64,000 nucleotides of DNA from Alphaproteobacteria bacterium (GTDB lineage: Bacteria > Pseudomonadota > Alphaproteobacteria > Rhodobacterales > Rhodobacteraceae): the NCBI GenBank assembly GCA_030433335.1, contig JAUILL010000008.1:1-64000 (forward strand), in the 5' to 3' direction. The stretch's first letter is position 1. Each line of letters begins with the position of its first letter. A program made the translations under genes and the position numbers. Below are positions 24,684-32,953 of this stretch, piece after piece. The notes below the pieces were generated by a model. The model saw only the letters and a program-made list of their open reading frames with translations, ran no database searches and was not told the DNA's origin.

Positions 24684-25045
24684 AGCGCGGGAATCTCCAG
24701 CGCGCGGCCCATACGGGCCTCGATCCGCATGTAGCGCCACAGGCGGTGGTTTTCCTCGCCGACTTCGATGGTGCGGAACAGGTTGCACGCGGCCTTGACG
24801 GCCTCACGATCTGGGAAGTCGCACAGCATGTAGCAGGTCCAAGGGAAGCCGGTAGGCGACGTGCCGACCATGGTTTCGTCATCGTCAATGGTGCCCAGAA
24901 CGGTCACGCCCTCGGTCGCGGCGACGGTGCCCATAAAGGTCGAGAACCCCTTCCACACCATACCGATCTGGTCGAACGGCAGGTCAAAGAAATTCTGCTG
25001 GACCGCGATGCACAGAAGCGTGCGCAAAGGTTTGGTATCACTCAT
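24680..25045 (-). CDS. iacB: Small conserved protein, IacB-type
   Basis: The 121-residue product has no catalytic motif that I can name. It is probably a ferredoxin-like alpha/beta barrel (LRTLLCIAVQQNF strand, later FPDREAVKAACNLF helix, and the conserved end RLWRYMRIEARMGRALEI). It sits between iacA and iacI, where the described auxin cluster carries a small gene, iacB. By fold it could be a small isomerase or a muconolactone-isomerase-like protein, but this cannot be decided from sequence alone. Confidence 0.7.
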   Translation of the reverse strand: MSDTKPLRTLLCIAVQQNFFDLPFDQIGMVWKGFSTFMGTVAATEGVTVLGTIDDDETMVGTSPTGFPWTCYMLCDFPDREAVKAACNLFRTIEVGEENHRLWRYMRIEARMGRALEIPAL

Positions 25046-25085
25046 TATTCTATTCCTTCGGGTGTATTTGGTGTGAGCGGCAAAA

Positions 25086-26237
25086 TCAGGGGAAACCGGG
25101 GGGCGTGCGTTCGCCGAACATGGCAGCGCCAGCGGCGGTCCACGTCCCCTCGCCCATAAAGGCGTGCTGCGCGACGCAGGCCGCGTCGATCATCAAACGC
25201 CCCAAGGGGTGCCCCGTCATCATCGCGTTCGATCCCCCCATGACAAAGGCATCGCGGGCCACAGCGGCCCCTTCGTGGGCGGCGGCGGTGGCGGCGAGAC
25301 GAAGGCGCACATGGGTGTCGGGGGTGACGCTGGAGTTGTGCTTCAGCTCCTCCCACGCGCGGGCGGTGGCGTCGAAGAATTGGGCGCGCACACCGGCAAG
25401 GCGGCTTTCGGCGCGCGCCAGCATGGACTGGAAGTTCGGGCGGGCGCCGGGGTTCGGCGCACCGGTGATCGACGCCCGCTGCGCAGCATCCGACCGGATG
25501 TAATCCAGCGCCTCACGCGCGGTTCCGAGCGCAACCACGGCCAACACTTGCGCGGCCAAAGCCATCGCGGGATAACGGAAAATCGCATCCTCCATCGCGG
25601 ATCGCGACCCGCGAACAAAGGTCATTTCGTCGGGCACCAGCACTTTATCGGCGACCAGATCGTGGCTTCCGGTGCCGCGCAGGCCGATGGTGTCCCACGT
25701 TTCGTCAATGGTGATCGCGGCGCGAGGCATGACGGCGGTGCGCGGCAGCGGGGACCCCTCGCCCTCTAGCTTGATGCCGCCCCCCAGCAGGTCCGCGCCC
25801 ATGGAGCCAGAGCACCACGGCCAGCGGCCCGTTACCTCAATCCCGCCAGCCACGCGGGTGGCGTCTTGGGGCGGGAACAGGCCGCCCGCGAACACGGTGT
25901 CGGGGTTGGCGCTGTAGATCGCCGCGAAGCTATCGGTCGGCAACGCCGCCAAATAGGTCGATGAGACCCCGAAACTGGCCACCCACCCTGCCGAAGCATC
26001 CGCCGCCGCGATAGTCTCAATCAGCGCCAGAAAGTCCATCGGGCTGATTGCATCCCCGCCAAACCGCTGGGGCACAAAGGCGCGGTACACGCCGACCTTC
26101 TTGAACCCGTCCACGATGTCCTGCGGAATGTGCCGCAGCTGGTCGAATTCGGCACGGCGGGAACGGATCGTATCAAGCAGTTGCGCCATCTCGGCGCTTT
26201 GGGCGTTGCGCGTGGCAACCGGTTCGGGATGGGTCAT
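25086..26237 (-). CDS. iacA: Flavin-dependent monooxygenase of the acyl-CoA dehydrogenase fold, IacA-type
   Basis: ATG 26237 overlaps the amidase stop (ATGA). The 383-residue product has the group D monooxygenase (acyl-CoA dehydrogenase/HsaA-like) arrangement. An N-terminal helical domain contains FVPQRFGGD. The middle beta domain has VTGRWPWCSGS and WDTIGLRGTGSHD. The C-terminal four-helix bundle ends near MGGSNAMMTGHPLGR. There is no catalytic Glu for acyl-CoA oxidation in the usual place. IacA starts indole-3-acetate breakdown by oxygenating the indole ring with reduced flavin from IacG, and both genes are in this operon. Confidence 0.85.
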   Translation of the reverse strand: MTHPEPVATRNAQSAEMAQLLDTIRSRRAEFDQLRHIPQDIVDGFKKVGVYRAFVPQRFGGDAISPMDFLALIETIAAADASAGWVASFGVSSTYLAALPTDSFAAIYSANPDTVFAGGLFPPQDATRVAGGIEVTGRWPWCSGSMGADLLGGGIKLEGEGSPLPRTAVMPRAAITIDETWDTIGLRGTGSHDLVADKVLVPDEMTFVRGSRSAMEDAIFRYPAMALAAQVLAVVALGTAREALDYIRSDAAQRASITGAPNPGARPNFQSMLARAESRLAGVRAQFFDATARAWEELKHNSSVTPDTHVRLRLAATAAAHEGAAVARDAFVMGGSNAMMTGHPLGRLMIDAACVAQHAFMGEGTWTAAGAAMFGERTPPGFP

Positions 26238-27379
26238 CCAATCATCTCCACAAAAGGTTCGGTGGTGAGCTGGCGCTCTAGAAATTCGGCGATGGCACAG
26301 AGGCGAGCTTCTTCGCCCTTGCGGCCCACCAGTTGCAGGCCAGCGGGCAGTCCGGCGGCGGTGCGCAGGGGCACGGTCAGCGCGGGGTGGCCCGACAGGT
26401 TGAAGGGGCGCACCAGCTTGGTCAGGGGAATAATCGCGGCGGGGTCTTGGGCCTGATCCCAAGTGGGCGGGACGCAAGGCATGGTCGGCAGCACCAGGGC
26501 ATCAAGGCCGGTCAGGGCGTTATCAACCTCTTCGGTAAACTGGGTGCGGACCTGTTCGGCCTCGGCCGCCATTTCGGGTGTGACGGTAAGGGCGTTCAGC
26601 AGGCGGGCGCGCACATCGGGCCCCAGGGTCGCATTCGACCGCGCCAGATGCCCAAATTCGCCTCCCAGTTCATAGTTGATCAAGGTGATGCCCGCTTTGA
26701 ACGCAGCCTCCAGCCCGTCCAGCGGGGTGACCGTTTTCCAGCGGGGCGATAGGACGCCATCGACCGCCGCGATGATGTCCGCGTCCACTTGGACCGGCAC
26801 GCAGCCCAGTTTGGGGGCGTCGATCTGAACCGGCGTGAACCCGTCCAGCAGCATCTCGGCGGCGCGGGTCAGCATCTCGGCGCTGGCGGCGAAGGGGCCG
26901 ATAACGTCCAGAGAGGACGCACGTGGAATGGCACCCCGGCGACTGATCGCATTTTGGGTCGGCTTCAGGCCATAGATCCCGCAGCAGCACGCGGGCTGGC
27001 GGATCGACCCGCCGGTGTCGGTGCCGATCGCGAAATCACACAGACCCGCCGCCACTGCCGCCGCCGACCCTGAGGATGAGCCCCCCGGAATGCGGTCCGG
27101 CCACAGCGGGTTCGGGGCGGTTCCGGCATAGGCATTGGCCCCCGTTACCCCGAACGCCAGCTCGTGCATGGTAGTGGTTCCGTTGATGCGCGCGCCCCCC
27201 GCAATCAGGCGTGCCACCACGTCGGAGTGCTCTGCCTCCACCGGCGCTTCCGCAAAGGCCGCACTCCCGCAGCGGGTCGGCAAGCCTTTGACCCCAAGGC
27301 ATTCCTTGATCAGAACCCTGAGCCCCTCTGCCGCTCCGAGCGCTAGTCGAATTGTAATGATCTCGGAGTGCTGGACCAT
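26234..27379 (-). CDS. iacH: Amidase signature enzyme, IacH-type
   Basis: The 381-residue product has the amidase-signature triad: K25 (LIKECLG), cis-Ser S101 in [10 protein letters not shown], and S125 in [11 protein letters not shown]. The N-terminus is short: the Lys usually lies near residue 70. It heads the leftward operon and overlaps iacA by four bases. In the auxin pathway IacH is thought to open an amide formed after ring oxidation. It may also release indole-3-acetate from conjugates. The promoter region upstream carries unusual AT-rich repeats. Confidence 0.8.
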   Translation of the reverse strand: MVQHSEIITIRLALGAAEGLRVLIKECLGVKGLPTRCGSAAFAEAPVEAEHSDVVARLIAGGARINGTTTMHELAFGVTGANAYAGTAPNPLWPDRIPGGSSSGSAAAVAAGLCDFAIGTDTGGSIRQPACCCGIYGLKPTQNAISRRGAIPRASSLDVIGPFAASAEMLTRAAEMLLDGFTPVQIDAPKLGCVPVQVDADIIAAVDGVLSPRWKTVTPLDGLEAAFKAGITLINYELGGEFGHLARSNATLGPDVRARLLNALTVTPEMAAEAEQVRTQFTEEVDNALTGLDALVLPTMPCVPPTWDQAQDPAAIIPLTKLVRPFNLSGHPALTVPLRTAAGLPAGLQLVGRKGEEARLCAIAEFLERQLTTEPFVEMIG

Positions 27380-27401
27380 GACGTGCCTCGCTGTGTCGAT
27401 T

Positions 27402-27472
27402 TATGTGAATATTACGACAACCGCGGACCACGCCTAGATTATTCCCGGTACTTTTCACGTAATTTCACGCAA
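27402..27472. promoter_or_regulatory. Repeat cluster at the iacH promoter
   Basis: TATGTGAATATTAC starts at 27402. Two decamers, TTTCACGTAA and TTTCACGCAA, run head to tail from 27453 with a period of exactly one helical turn. Read on the operon strand the decamers are TTGCGTGAAA and TTACGTGAAA. The ATGTGAA of the first element is nearly the reverse complement of TTTCACGT, so the sites may be half-sites of one regulator, possibly IacR. Confidence 0.4.
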
Positions 27473-27674
27473 TCGCACACCGAGGCGACCCAAAAGGAAT
27501 GAATTTCCCTAGGCTTTTCAGAGGCTAAACGATGGGATGATTTTTTGTGCAAATCACCCAATTCACCAAGATTTCGTTTGGATAAGGCGACTATAGGATA
27601 AGCGATGCTGCTTAAGCTCGCTTGCCGCGATGTAAAAAGCCAGACGCGCAGTCACGGCTCATGGATCGCGATTC

Positions 27675-27688
27675 TATGTGAATATTAC
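27675..27688. repeat. Second copy of the TATGTGAATATTAC repeat
   Basis: This is an exact copy of the 14-base element at 27402, again preceded by a GATT run, 273 bases further from iacH and about 100 bases past the end of the chemotaxis operon. The two-copy spacing suggests a distal operator, but chance has not been excluded by calculation. Confidence 0.35.
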
Positions 27689-27789
27689 TTTTAACAAAAT
27701 GGATCTGAGGGCTTATAGAATGAGCGCATCTCGCACAAACAAGAGCATGGCTCTGCGCCCGCCCCCGATACGGGCCTTCAAGCGATCCG

Positions 27790-28833
27790 TCAGAAAAGCT
27801 CGAAGGTCAGGTCTTCGTCACTCTCTTTCCACTGGCTATCACCAACATGGCCGCTTTCCATGTGCACGCGGCGCTGAGAGTACATCACGTATTTCTGCGA
27901 GAGTTTTCCGATCAGATCGTCCACGCCCGCGCAGATATCCGCGTTCAAATCTGTGTCTTTGATGAAGTTGCTCATTTCTTGCAGCATCTCATCAATGGTT
28001 TCTGCCTGCTGCCGGATGACGTCCCCGCTTTGGGCACAGGACATGGCCGAACGGATCGAGCCTTCGATTTCAGACTGGGTCGCTTTGTTCTCTGCCTGCT
28101 GCTGAACCGTGAGATCCAGCAAGTCAGAATAACTGACGGTCATTTCGGACAGGTTCGCCCGAGCCGTATCCAGTGTGGCCTCTTGGTCCGTCAGACTTTC
28201 GAGGATATCCTCGCGATCGTCGGATCCGTCGGACTCCATGGTGGACGCGTGTGCGTTGATCTCTTTCAGCGCATTCTGCACCAACGGCGCAAGACGCTGG
28301 GTCACGCTCTCTGTTTCCGACGCCAGGCGGCGGACTTCGGAGGAAATCACGGTGAATTCCCGCCCGGCCTTGCCTGCCCGCGCCGAGGCAATCGAGGCGT
28401 TGATCGCGATCATCTTGATCTCGCGGCTGAAATTCTCGACCTCGCGCAATTCTTGGCGCATCGCCTCGATAGAGGTTGCAATCGCCCGCATGGACTGGCG
28501 TGCGGCTTCGATTTCTTCACGGACAAACTTGTTGACGTCCACAGCCCGCTGGAGGTCAGCTTCGAGCGCTTTGCGGTCTTCTTGGTGATCATGAATGGCT
28601 GTTTCCAAACCACCCAGATGATCAATGGCCGTTTCGGACTTCTTGCGCTCGTCCTGCAAGCGCTCTTCGATACTCATGAGGTGGGTCATGAAGTTGATCG
28701 AACAGTCATTGGTCTCGTGCACGATGTTCTTTGTCAGATCGCTGAGAAGATCGACAAAGCGTGGCAGATGTTCCCCATAAGATTGATTTTGGGCTTCCAT
28801 CTTGTCCAAGTTGAATGAGTGTCCGGAATCCAT
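27790..28833 (-). CDS. MCP-like cytoplasmic protein with a CheZ-like DxxxQ motif
   Basis: ATG 28833 has AGAGGT just upstream; the GTG at 28839 overlaps that site. The 347-residue product is almost all helical and has no membrane segment. Residues about 140-175 resemble a degenerate chemoreceptor hairpin tip (IKMIAINASIASARAGKAGREF). Further on, the segment SGDVIRQQAETIDEML near residue 275 carries D-x3-Q, the spacing of the CheZ phosphatase residues. It is the last gene of the chemotaxis operon, directly after a CheY. A role in dephosphorylating CheY, or as a scaffold, is therefore worth testing. Neither is proven. Confidence 0.6.
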   Translation of the reverse strand: MDSGHSFNLDKMEAQNQSYGEHLPRFVDLLSDLTKNIVHETNDCSINFMTHLMSIEERLQDERKKSETAIDHLGGLETAIHDHQEDRKALEADLQRAVDVNKFVREEIEAARQSMRAIATSIEAMRQELREVENFSREIKMIAINASIASARAGKAGREFTVISSEVRRLASETESVTQRLAPLVQNALKEINAHASTMESDGSDDREDILESLTDQEATLDTARANLSEMTVSYSDLLDLTVQQQAENKATQSEIEGSIRSAMSCAQSGDVIRQQAETIDEMLQEMSNFIKDTDLNADICAGVDDLIGKLSQKYVMYSQRRVHMESGHVGDSQWKESDEDLTFELF

Positions 28834-28848
28834 GACCACCTCTTACTT

Positions 28849-29220
28849 TTAACCGTTGGGAAGCAGCTTCTGGAGGGCTGTTTCCAGCTGCTTGTGATCA
28901 ACGGGTTTGGTTAACCAGCCGGTCGCACCGGCCTTTTTTGCCTGATCACGGCGGTCCTGCTGGGAGTCCGTGGTCAGTACGAGCATTGGCGTAAACCGGT
29001 GCGCGGGATGCTGGCGCAGGAAGCCGATCAGCTCGATCCCGTTCTTGCCGGGCATGTGCAAATCGGTGATCACCATCTTGGGCTCTTCGCCTGCGCGTAG
29101 TTTTTCGACCGCCTCTTCTGCTGTGCTCGCCTTGACGACGGTATGGCCGAACCGCTGGAGCAGGCTTTCCATGCTCATCAGGACGGTTGGGCTGTCATCG
29201 ACGATCATAACATGTGCCAT
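28849..29220 (-). CDS. cheY: CheY-like single-domain response regulator (second in the operon)
   Basis: ATG 29220 gives 123 residues and lies ten bases after AAGGAG; ATG 29229 is only one base from it. The receiver domain has the acidic pair DD (residues 8-9, MIVDDSP), the phospho-acceptor D53 (ITDLHMPG), T82 or its neighbour in LVLTTDSQ, and the Lys in LTKPVDHK. There is no output domain. It lies one base after the STAS-like gene and 15 bases before the DxxxQ MCP-like gene, so it may be the partner of that protein. Confidence 0.9.
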   Translation of the reverse strand: MAHVMIVDDSPTVLMSMESLLQRFGHTVVKASTAEEAVEKLRAGEEPKMVITDLHMPGKNGIELIGFLRQHPAHRFTPMLVLTTDSQQDRRDQAKKAGATGWLTKPVDHKQLETALQKLLPNG

Positions 29221-29221
29221 G

Positions 29222-29476
29222 TTAGGCATTCTCCTTGGCGTAATACTCTCGACCGGATGTCAGATACTGACGCCAGTCCTCTGTCCCTTCTGCACCGGCA
29301 ACCGTCGCGCCTGTTGCAATCAGCAACTGTACAACAGCCGTGTGCGCACCCGTGCAGTCACTTACATCAACGGCAGAGGTCGGGTTTTGTTGTAGCCAAG
29401 GATGAAGAATATCGACATCTGTGATATCGATATATCCTTCGAGTAGAGCGCAATCGTCGTTCAGTGATATTGGCAT
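29222..29476 (-). CDS. STAS-like small protein
   Basis: ATG 29476, with GGGAG eight bases upstream, lies inside the end of cheA (16-base overlap). The 84-residue product fits a STAS domain: alternating strands and helices with VDVSDCTGAHTAVVQLLIATGATV, where the Ser in the DVSDCTG loop corresponds to the phosphorylatable position of SpoIIAA-like proteins. STAS proteins next to CheA occur in some alphaproteobacterial clusters as possible phosphate sinks or switch partners. Family assignment is moderate. Confidence 0.6.
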   Translation of the reverse strand: MPISLNDDCALLEGYIDITDVDILHPWLQQNPTSAVDVSDCTGAHTAVVQLLIATGATVAGAEGTEDWRQYLTSGREYYAKENA

Positions 29477-31731
29477 TCGATGATCTCCCTCAGGTTCAGG
29501 GCCAGCAGGATCGAGCCATCCCCCAGGAGCGCGGTCCCCGAATAGCACTGATAGCTACTCAGGACGCCTGTCATGGGTTTGATGATCGCATCGACGCCGG
29601 GATGAAACTTGTCTACGATCAGTCCGGACTCGCGCCCGTCGACGTCGACAACCATGACGCTCAGGATGTCGTTGTCCTCGACGTCTGGACAGGCAAAAAG
29701 GTTCCGCATGCGGACAAGCGGAATGAGCCGGTCCCGCAGAACCACCATTTCAGCGTTGCGGTGGCGCCGGATGCTCGAGGATTTGATCTTCTGGCTTTCG
29801 ACCACACGGTCGATCGGGACACCGTAGAGCCCGTCGCCAATCTCGACCATCATCAGACGCTGCACGGCCATCGACAGAGGCAGCTTCATCGTGATCTTGG
29901 TGCCCCGCCCTTTTTCACTGAAGATCGAAATACTCCCACCCAAACGCCGCACCATGCTTGCGACCGCGTCCATGCCAACGCCGCGCCCGGACAGATCCGA
30001 GACTTCGTTCTTGGTCGATAGGCCAGGCAAGAATACCAACTGCAGCGCATCTGTCCGTGTCATGTTGTTGACTTTGTCCTGATCCACCAAACCGCGCTCC
30101 AGCGCCTTGGCGATCACGCCATCAACGTCGATCCCTTTACCATCGTCCAGGACCTCGAGCACGACGCTCTCTTCGAGCTGGTAGGCCTTGACCTGAATGG
30201 TCCCGACGCGCGGTTTGTCCGAGGCCTCGCGGGTGACGGGGTCTTCGAGACCGTGGTCGATCGAGTTCCGGATCAAGTGCACAATCGGTTCGGCCAATTC
30301 GTCCACGATGGCCTTGTCCGCCTCGGTATCTTCTCCTTCGACCACATACTGGATTTCTTTGCCCAGCTTGCGGGACATATCCCGCACCAGTCGATTGAAG
30401 CGCGACAGGATCGTGCTCATCGGGACCATGCGGATCTGCATAATCGCCGACTGCAACTCTTCGGAGATCCGGTTAATCGTGTTGTGCTGCGCTTTGATCT
30501 CACGCACCAACTCGCCGGTTTCGTCCATCGTCTCGGCCCTCTGCGCGAGGAACGGCATGGCGTTTTTGGCCACGATCAATTCGCCCGCGAGGTTCATCAG
30601 GGCATCGATACGCTCGCTGCTGACCCGCAGATGCGAGTTCGCACGGGCGGGCGACGCGGTTTGCTTGATGGTTTCAGGCTCGTCCGCCTGCTCTTCCTCG
30701 ACAACGGCTGGCGGGGCGGCAACCGCTTTCGGCTCTGGCTTGCGCAACGCCGCCCCTAGAATGGCCATCCACTGATCAATCGTGGCGCGGGGGTTGTCCG
30801 CATCGAGTTCAGGGCTCAGCTCAATCGAGACGGCCTGCGCCACGCGCTGCAAGACGACAGCAACACTGGCGGTGCAGTGGTCTTCGGCGGGGCTGGCCTG
30901 ATCCGATGCAAGCAAGCTGCGCTGTGAGACGAGCAGTTGCTCGGCCATCGCGCGCAGGCCTTCGTCTATCGCGCCCTCGGCAGGCGCATCACCCGCAGAG
31001 ACGATCGCTTCGTAGGTCACCTCGTCGCTGACATAGGCGAAATGGGCGTCCAGTTCGTCCTGTGAGGCGCTGCTGACCAACCGGAAGCTGATGTGCAGAA
31101 GGAACGGATCAAGATCGTCAGAAGTCGGCCACTCTTTGGGCGAGACGATACGGGACCACACCAAACCGGGCGTGCTCTGGACAGTCCGCAATGGATCGTC
31201 GCCCGAAAAGAAAGCATTCACCGAGGGTGTATAGGTCACCAAAGTCACCGCCCCAGAGACGGGCAGCGCGGGCACGTCGTCTGGCCAAGGCAGCGCAGTG
31301 TCTTCTGGTGCAGCATCCGAAAGCTCCGGGATCGCCCCGATGCCCGGCGCATCGATCAGCGCGCGCAGGCGCTGGCTCAGAGCATCCCCGATAGCCGCTG
31401 CGTCCTCGTTCAGGGCCTCTTGTGCCTCGACCTGATCCAGCCAATCGACGCAGCGATCCAGCATCTCCAACAGGACATCGGCCACGTCAGAGGTGAAGGG
31501 CACGTCCCCCGCTCGGATGGTGTCCAGCAGGTCTTCGCCTGCGTGTACCGTCTTGGTCAGAGGCGTAAATTCGAAGAGGCCCGCTGCGCCCTTGATCGTG
31601 TGGACCGCGCGAAAGAGCTGATCGATCTGCTCTTTGTCCTGCGCGTTCTGCTCCAGATCGAGGAGCGCTTTCGAAGCGGCTTCGATGAGGTCGCGGCTTT
31701 CCGCGACGAATTGGGCGAGAAGTGCGTTCAT
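29461..31731 (-). CDS. cheA: Chemotaxis histidine kinase CheA
   Basis: The 756-residue product has the full CheA order. The HPt domain has phospho-acceptor H44 (AVHTIKGAAG). A long variable region (about 130-375) lacks an evident CheY-binding P2. A dimerisation helix pair follows (SERIDALMNLAGELIVAKN). The kinase domain has the N box (HLIRNSIDHGLED), G1 (DDGKGI) and G2 (SGRGVGMDAV), and the CheW-like C-terminal domain comes last. It receives signals from the soluble receptor through the CheW scaffold and phosphorylates the CheY proteins and CheB. It overlaps cheY upstream (ATGA) and the STAS gene downstream. Confidence 0.95.
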   Translation of the reverse strand: MNALLAQFVAESRDLIEAASKALLDLEQNAQDKEQIDQLFRAVHTIKGAAGLFEFTPLTKTVHAGEDLLDTIRAGDVPFTSDVADVLLEMLDRCVDWLDQVEAQEALNEDAAAIGDALSQRLRALIDAPGIGAIPELSDAAPEDTALPWPDDVPALPVSGAVTLVTYTPSVNAFFSGDDPLRTVQSTPGLVWSRIVSPKEWPTSDDLDPFLLHISFRLVSSASQDELDAHFAYVSDEVTYEAIVSAGDAPAEGAIDEGLRAMAEQLLVSQRSLLASDQASPAEDHCTASVAVVLQRVAQAVSIELSPELDADNPRATIDQWMAILGAALRKPEPKAVAAPPAVVEEEQADEPETIKQTASPARANSHLRVSSERIDALMNLAGELIVAKNAMPFLAQRAETMDETGELVREIKAQHNTINRISEELQSAIMQIRMVPMSTILSRFNRLVRDMSRKLGKEIQYVVEGEDTEADKAIVDELAEPIVHLIRNSIDHGLEDPVTREASDKPRVGTIQVKAYQLEESVVLEVLDDGKGIDVDGVIAKALERGLVDQDKVNNMTRTDALQLVFLPGLSTKNEVSDLSGRGVGMDAVASMVRRLGGSISIFSEKGRGTKITMKLPLSMAVQRLMMVEIGDGLYGVPIDRVVESQKIKSSSIRRHRNAEMVVLRDRLIPLVRMRNLFACPDVEDNDILSVMVVDVDGRESGLIVDKFHPGVDAIIKPMTGVLSSYQCYSGTALLGDGSILLALNLREIIECQYH

Positions 31732-32114
31732 TGAACCTCTCCTACCGTGAGCAACGTCAGAAGATGCGTGATATCCGCGGGGCTTGCGGGCTTGACCAGA
31801 TAGTGGTTCGCCCCCGCCGCAAAGGCTTTGTCCTTGTCAACCAGTTGCGCCTCGGTCGAAATCATGACCACTGGGATCTGCCCCAACGTGTCAGAGGTTC
31901 GCAGCGCCTTGACGAAAGAGTAGCCGTCCATGACCGGCATATTCACATCCACGAGGATCAGGTCGACCTCGAATTCCAGCGCTTTTTCCAAGGCTTCGAC
32001 GCCGTTCTCGGCCTCGAGCGCAATCCAGTCTGCTTGCTCTACCAGAGATCGGTGATACATCCGCACAGTGGTCGCATCATCAATGATCAGAGCTGTGTTG
32101 TGATGAGCAGTCAT
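31728..32114 (-). CDS. cheY: CheY-like single-domain response regulator (first in the operon)
   Basis: The 128-residue receiver has the acidic pair at residues 12-13 (IIDDAT), phospho-acceptor D56 (LVDVNMPVMDG), Ser in VVMISTEA and Lys in LVKPASP. It has no output domain. It overlaps cheR at its start and cheA at its end by four bases each, so it is made in step with both. Confidence 0.95.
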   Translation of the reverse strand: MTAHHNTALIIDDATTVRMYHRSLVEQADWIALEAENGVEALEKALEFEVDLILVDVNMPVMDGYSFVKALRTSDTLGQIPVVMISTEAQLVDKDKAFAAGANHYLVKPASPADITHLLTLLTVGEVQ

Positions 32115-32953
32115 GCGCTTGGCCTTTGGTAGACGATTGCTTTGGGGAAACGCCGCACCTCGAAGAGAGAGGTCATCCGGCTGATGCTTTCGGAATGTCC
32201 CAGGAACAGGTAGCCGCCCGGATTCAGGGCATCGAACAAGGTGTTGATCGCCTGCTGCCGTGATTTGTCGTCGAAATAGATCAGCAGGTTCCGGCAGAAG
32301 ATCACGTCAAAGGCCCGCAACTTGCGCCCGTCCTCGCGGTTGGACAGGTTCGTTTTGAACAGGTGCACGGCCTCGCGGATGTCTTCGGAAATCTGGTATT
32401 GCCCACCGGGCATGGTGGTGAAGTGGCGGCGCAGCACGTCCGGCGGCAGGTACTGCACGCTGCGGCGGTTATAGATCCCTTGGCGCGCCCGCTCGAGGAC
32501 GTCGGTGTCAATATCCGCACCTTCGAGTTCCACGTCGTACTGACTGAGCCCCGGCCAGTTTTCGATCAGCTGCAACGCGATCGAATAGGGTTCCTCTCCG
32601 GTGGAACTGGGCAGCGACAGGATGCGGATCGGTTTGGAGCGGCGGCGGTCGCGTCCGACGATTTCCGGCAGCACATCCCCTGTCAGGGTGTGGAACTGAT
32701 GATCCTCACGATAAAAATAGGTCTCGTTCACCGTCATGATGTTGACGATGTTCTGGAACTCTTTCTGACTGGACTCGAAGCGGACAGAGATAAAGTAGTC
32801 GCGGAACGATTTGGAACCGGTCTCCTCGATCCGTTTCAGCAATCGCTTGTCGACGAAGTATCGTTTGCTGTCGTCGAACTCGATGCCGGTCTTCTTGTAA
32901 AAGAATTCCCGAAAAACATCGAAGTCCTCTTTGCTCAGCGCGGCTGTGCTCAT
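32111..32953 (-). CDS. cheR: Chemoreceptor methyltransferase CheR
   Basis: The 280-residue product has the N-terminal helical domain (EDFDVFREFFYKKTGIEF) and the SAM-binding domain. Motifs are SLPSSTGEEPYSIA (the GEEPYS motif is diagnostic), LEGADIDTDVL, FDVIFCRNLLIYF and LGHSES. It would methylate the receptor's Glu side chains, with CheB reversing it. No C-terminal tethering domain is present. It overlaps the HEAT-repeat gene and cheY by four bases each. Confidence 0.95.
   Translation of the reverse strand: MSTAALSKEDFDVFREFFYKKTGIEFDDSKRYFVDKRLLKRIEETGSKSFRDYFISVRFESSQKEFQNIVNIMTVNETYFYREDHQFHTLTGDVLPEIVGRDRRRSKPIRILSLPSSTGEEPYSIALQLIENWPGLSQYDVELEGADIDTDVLERARQGIYNRRSVQYLPPDVLRRHFTTMPGGQYQISEDIREAVHLFKTNLSNREDGRKLRAFDVIFCRNLLIYFDDKSRQQAINTLFDALNPGGYLFLGHSESISRMTSLFEVRRFPKAIVYQRPSA

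Larger units (their letters stand above)
27380..27789. other. Intergenic region upstream of the iac operon and downstream of the chemotaxis operon
   Basis: This 410-base stretch carries no gene that I can support. It is more AT-rich than its surroundings. It holds two copies of TATGTGAATATTAC (27402-27415 and 27675-27688) and two adjacent decamers TTTCACGYAA (27453-27472). It also has a hairpin-forming pair, AAGCGA at 27600-27605 and TCGCTT at 27618-27623, with the palindrome GCTTAAGC between them. The left part must contain the iacH promoter. Confidence 0.6.
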
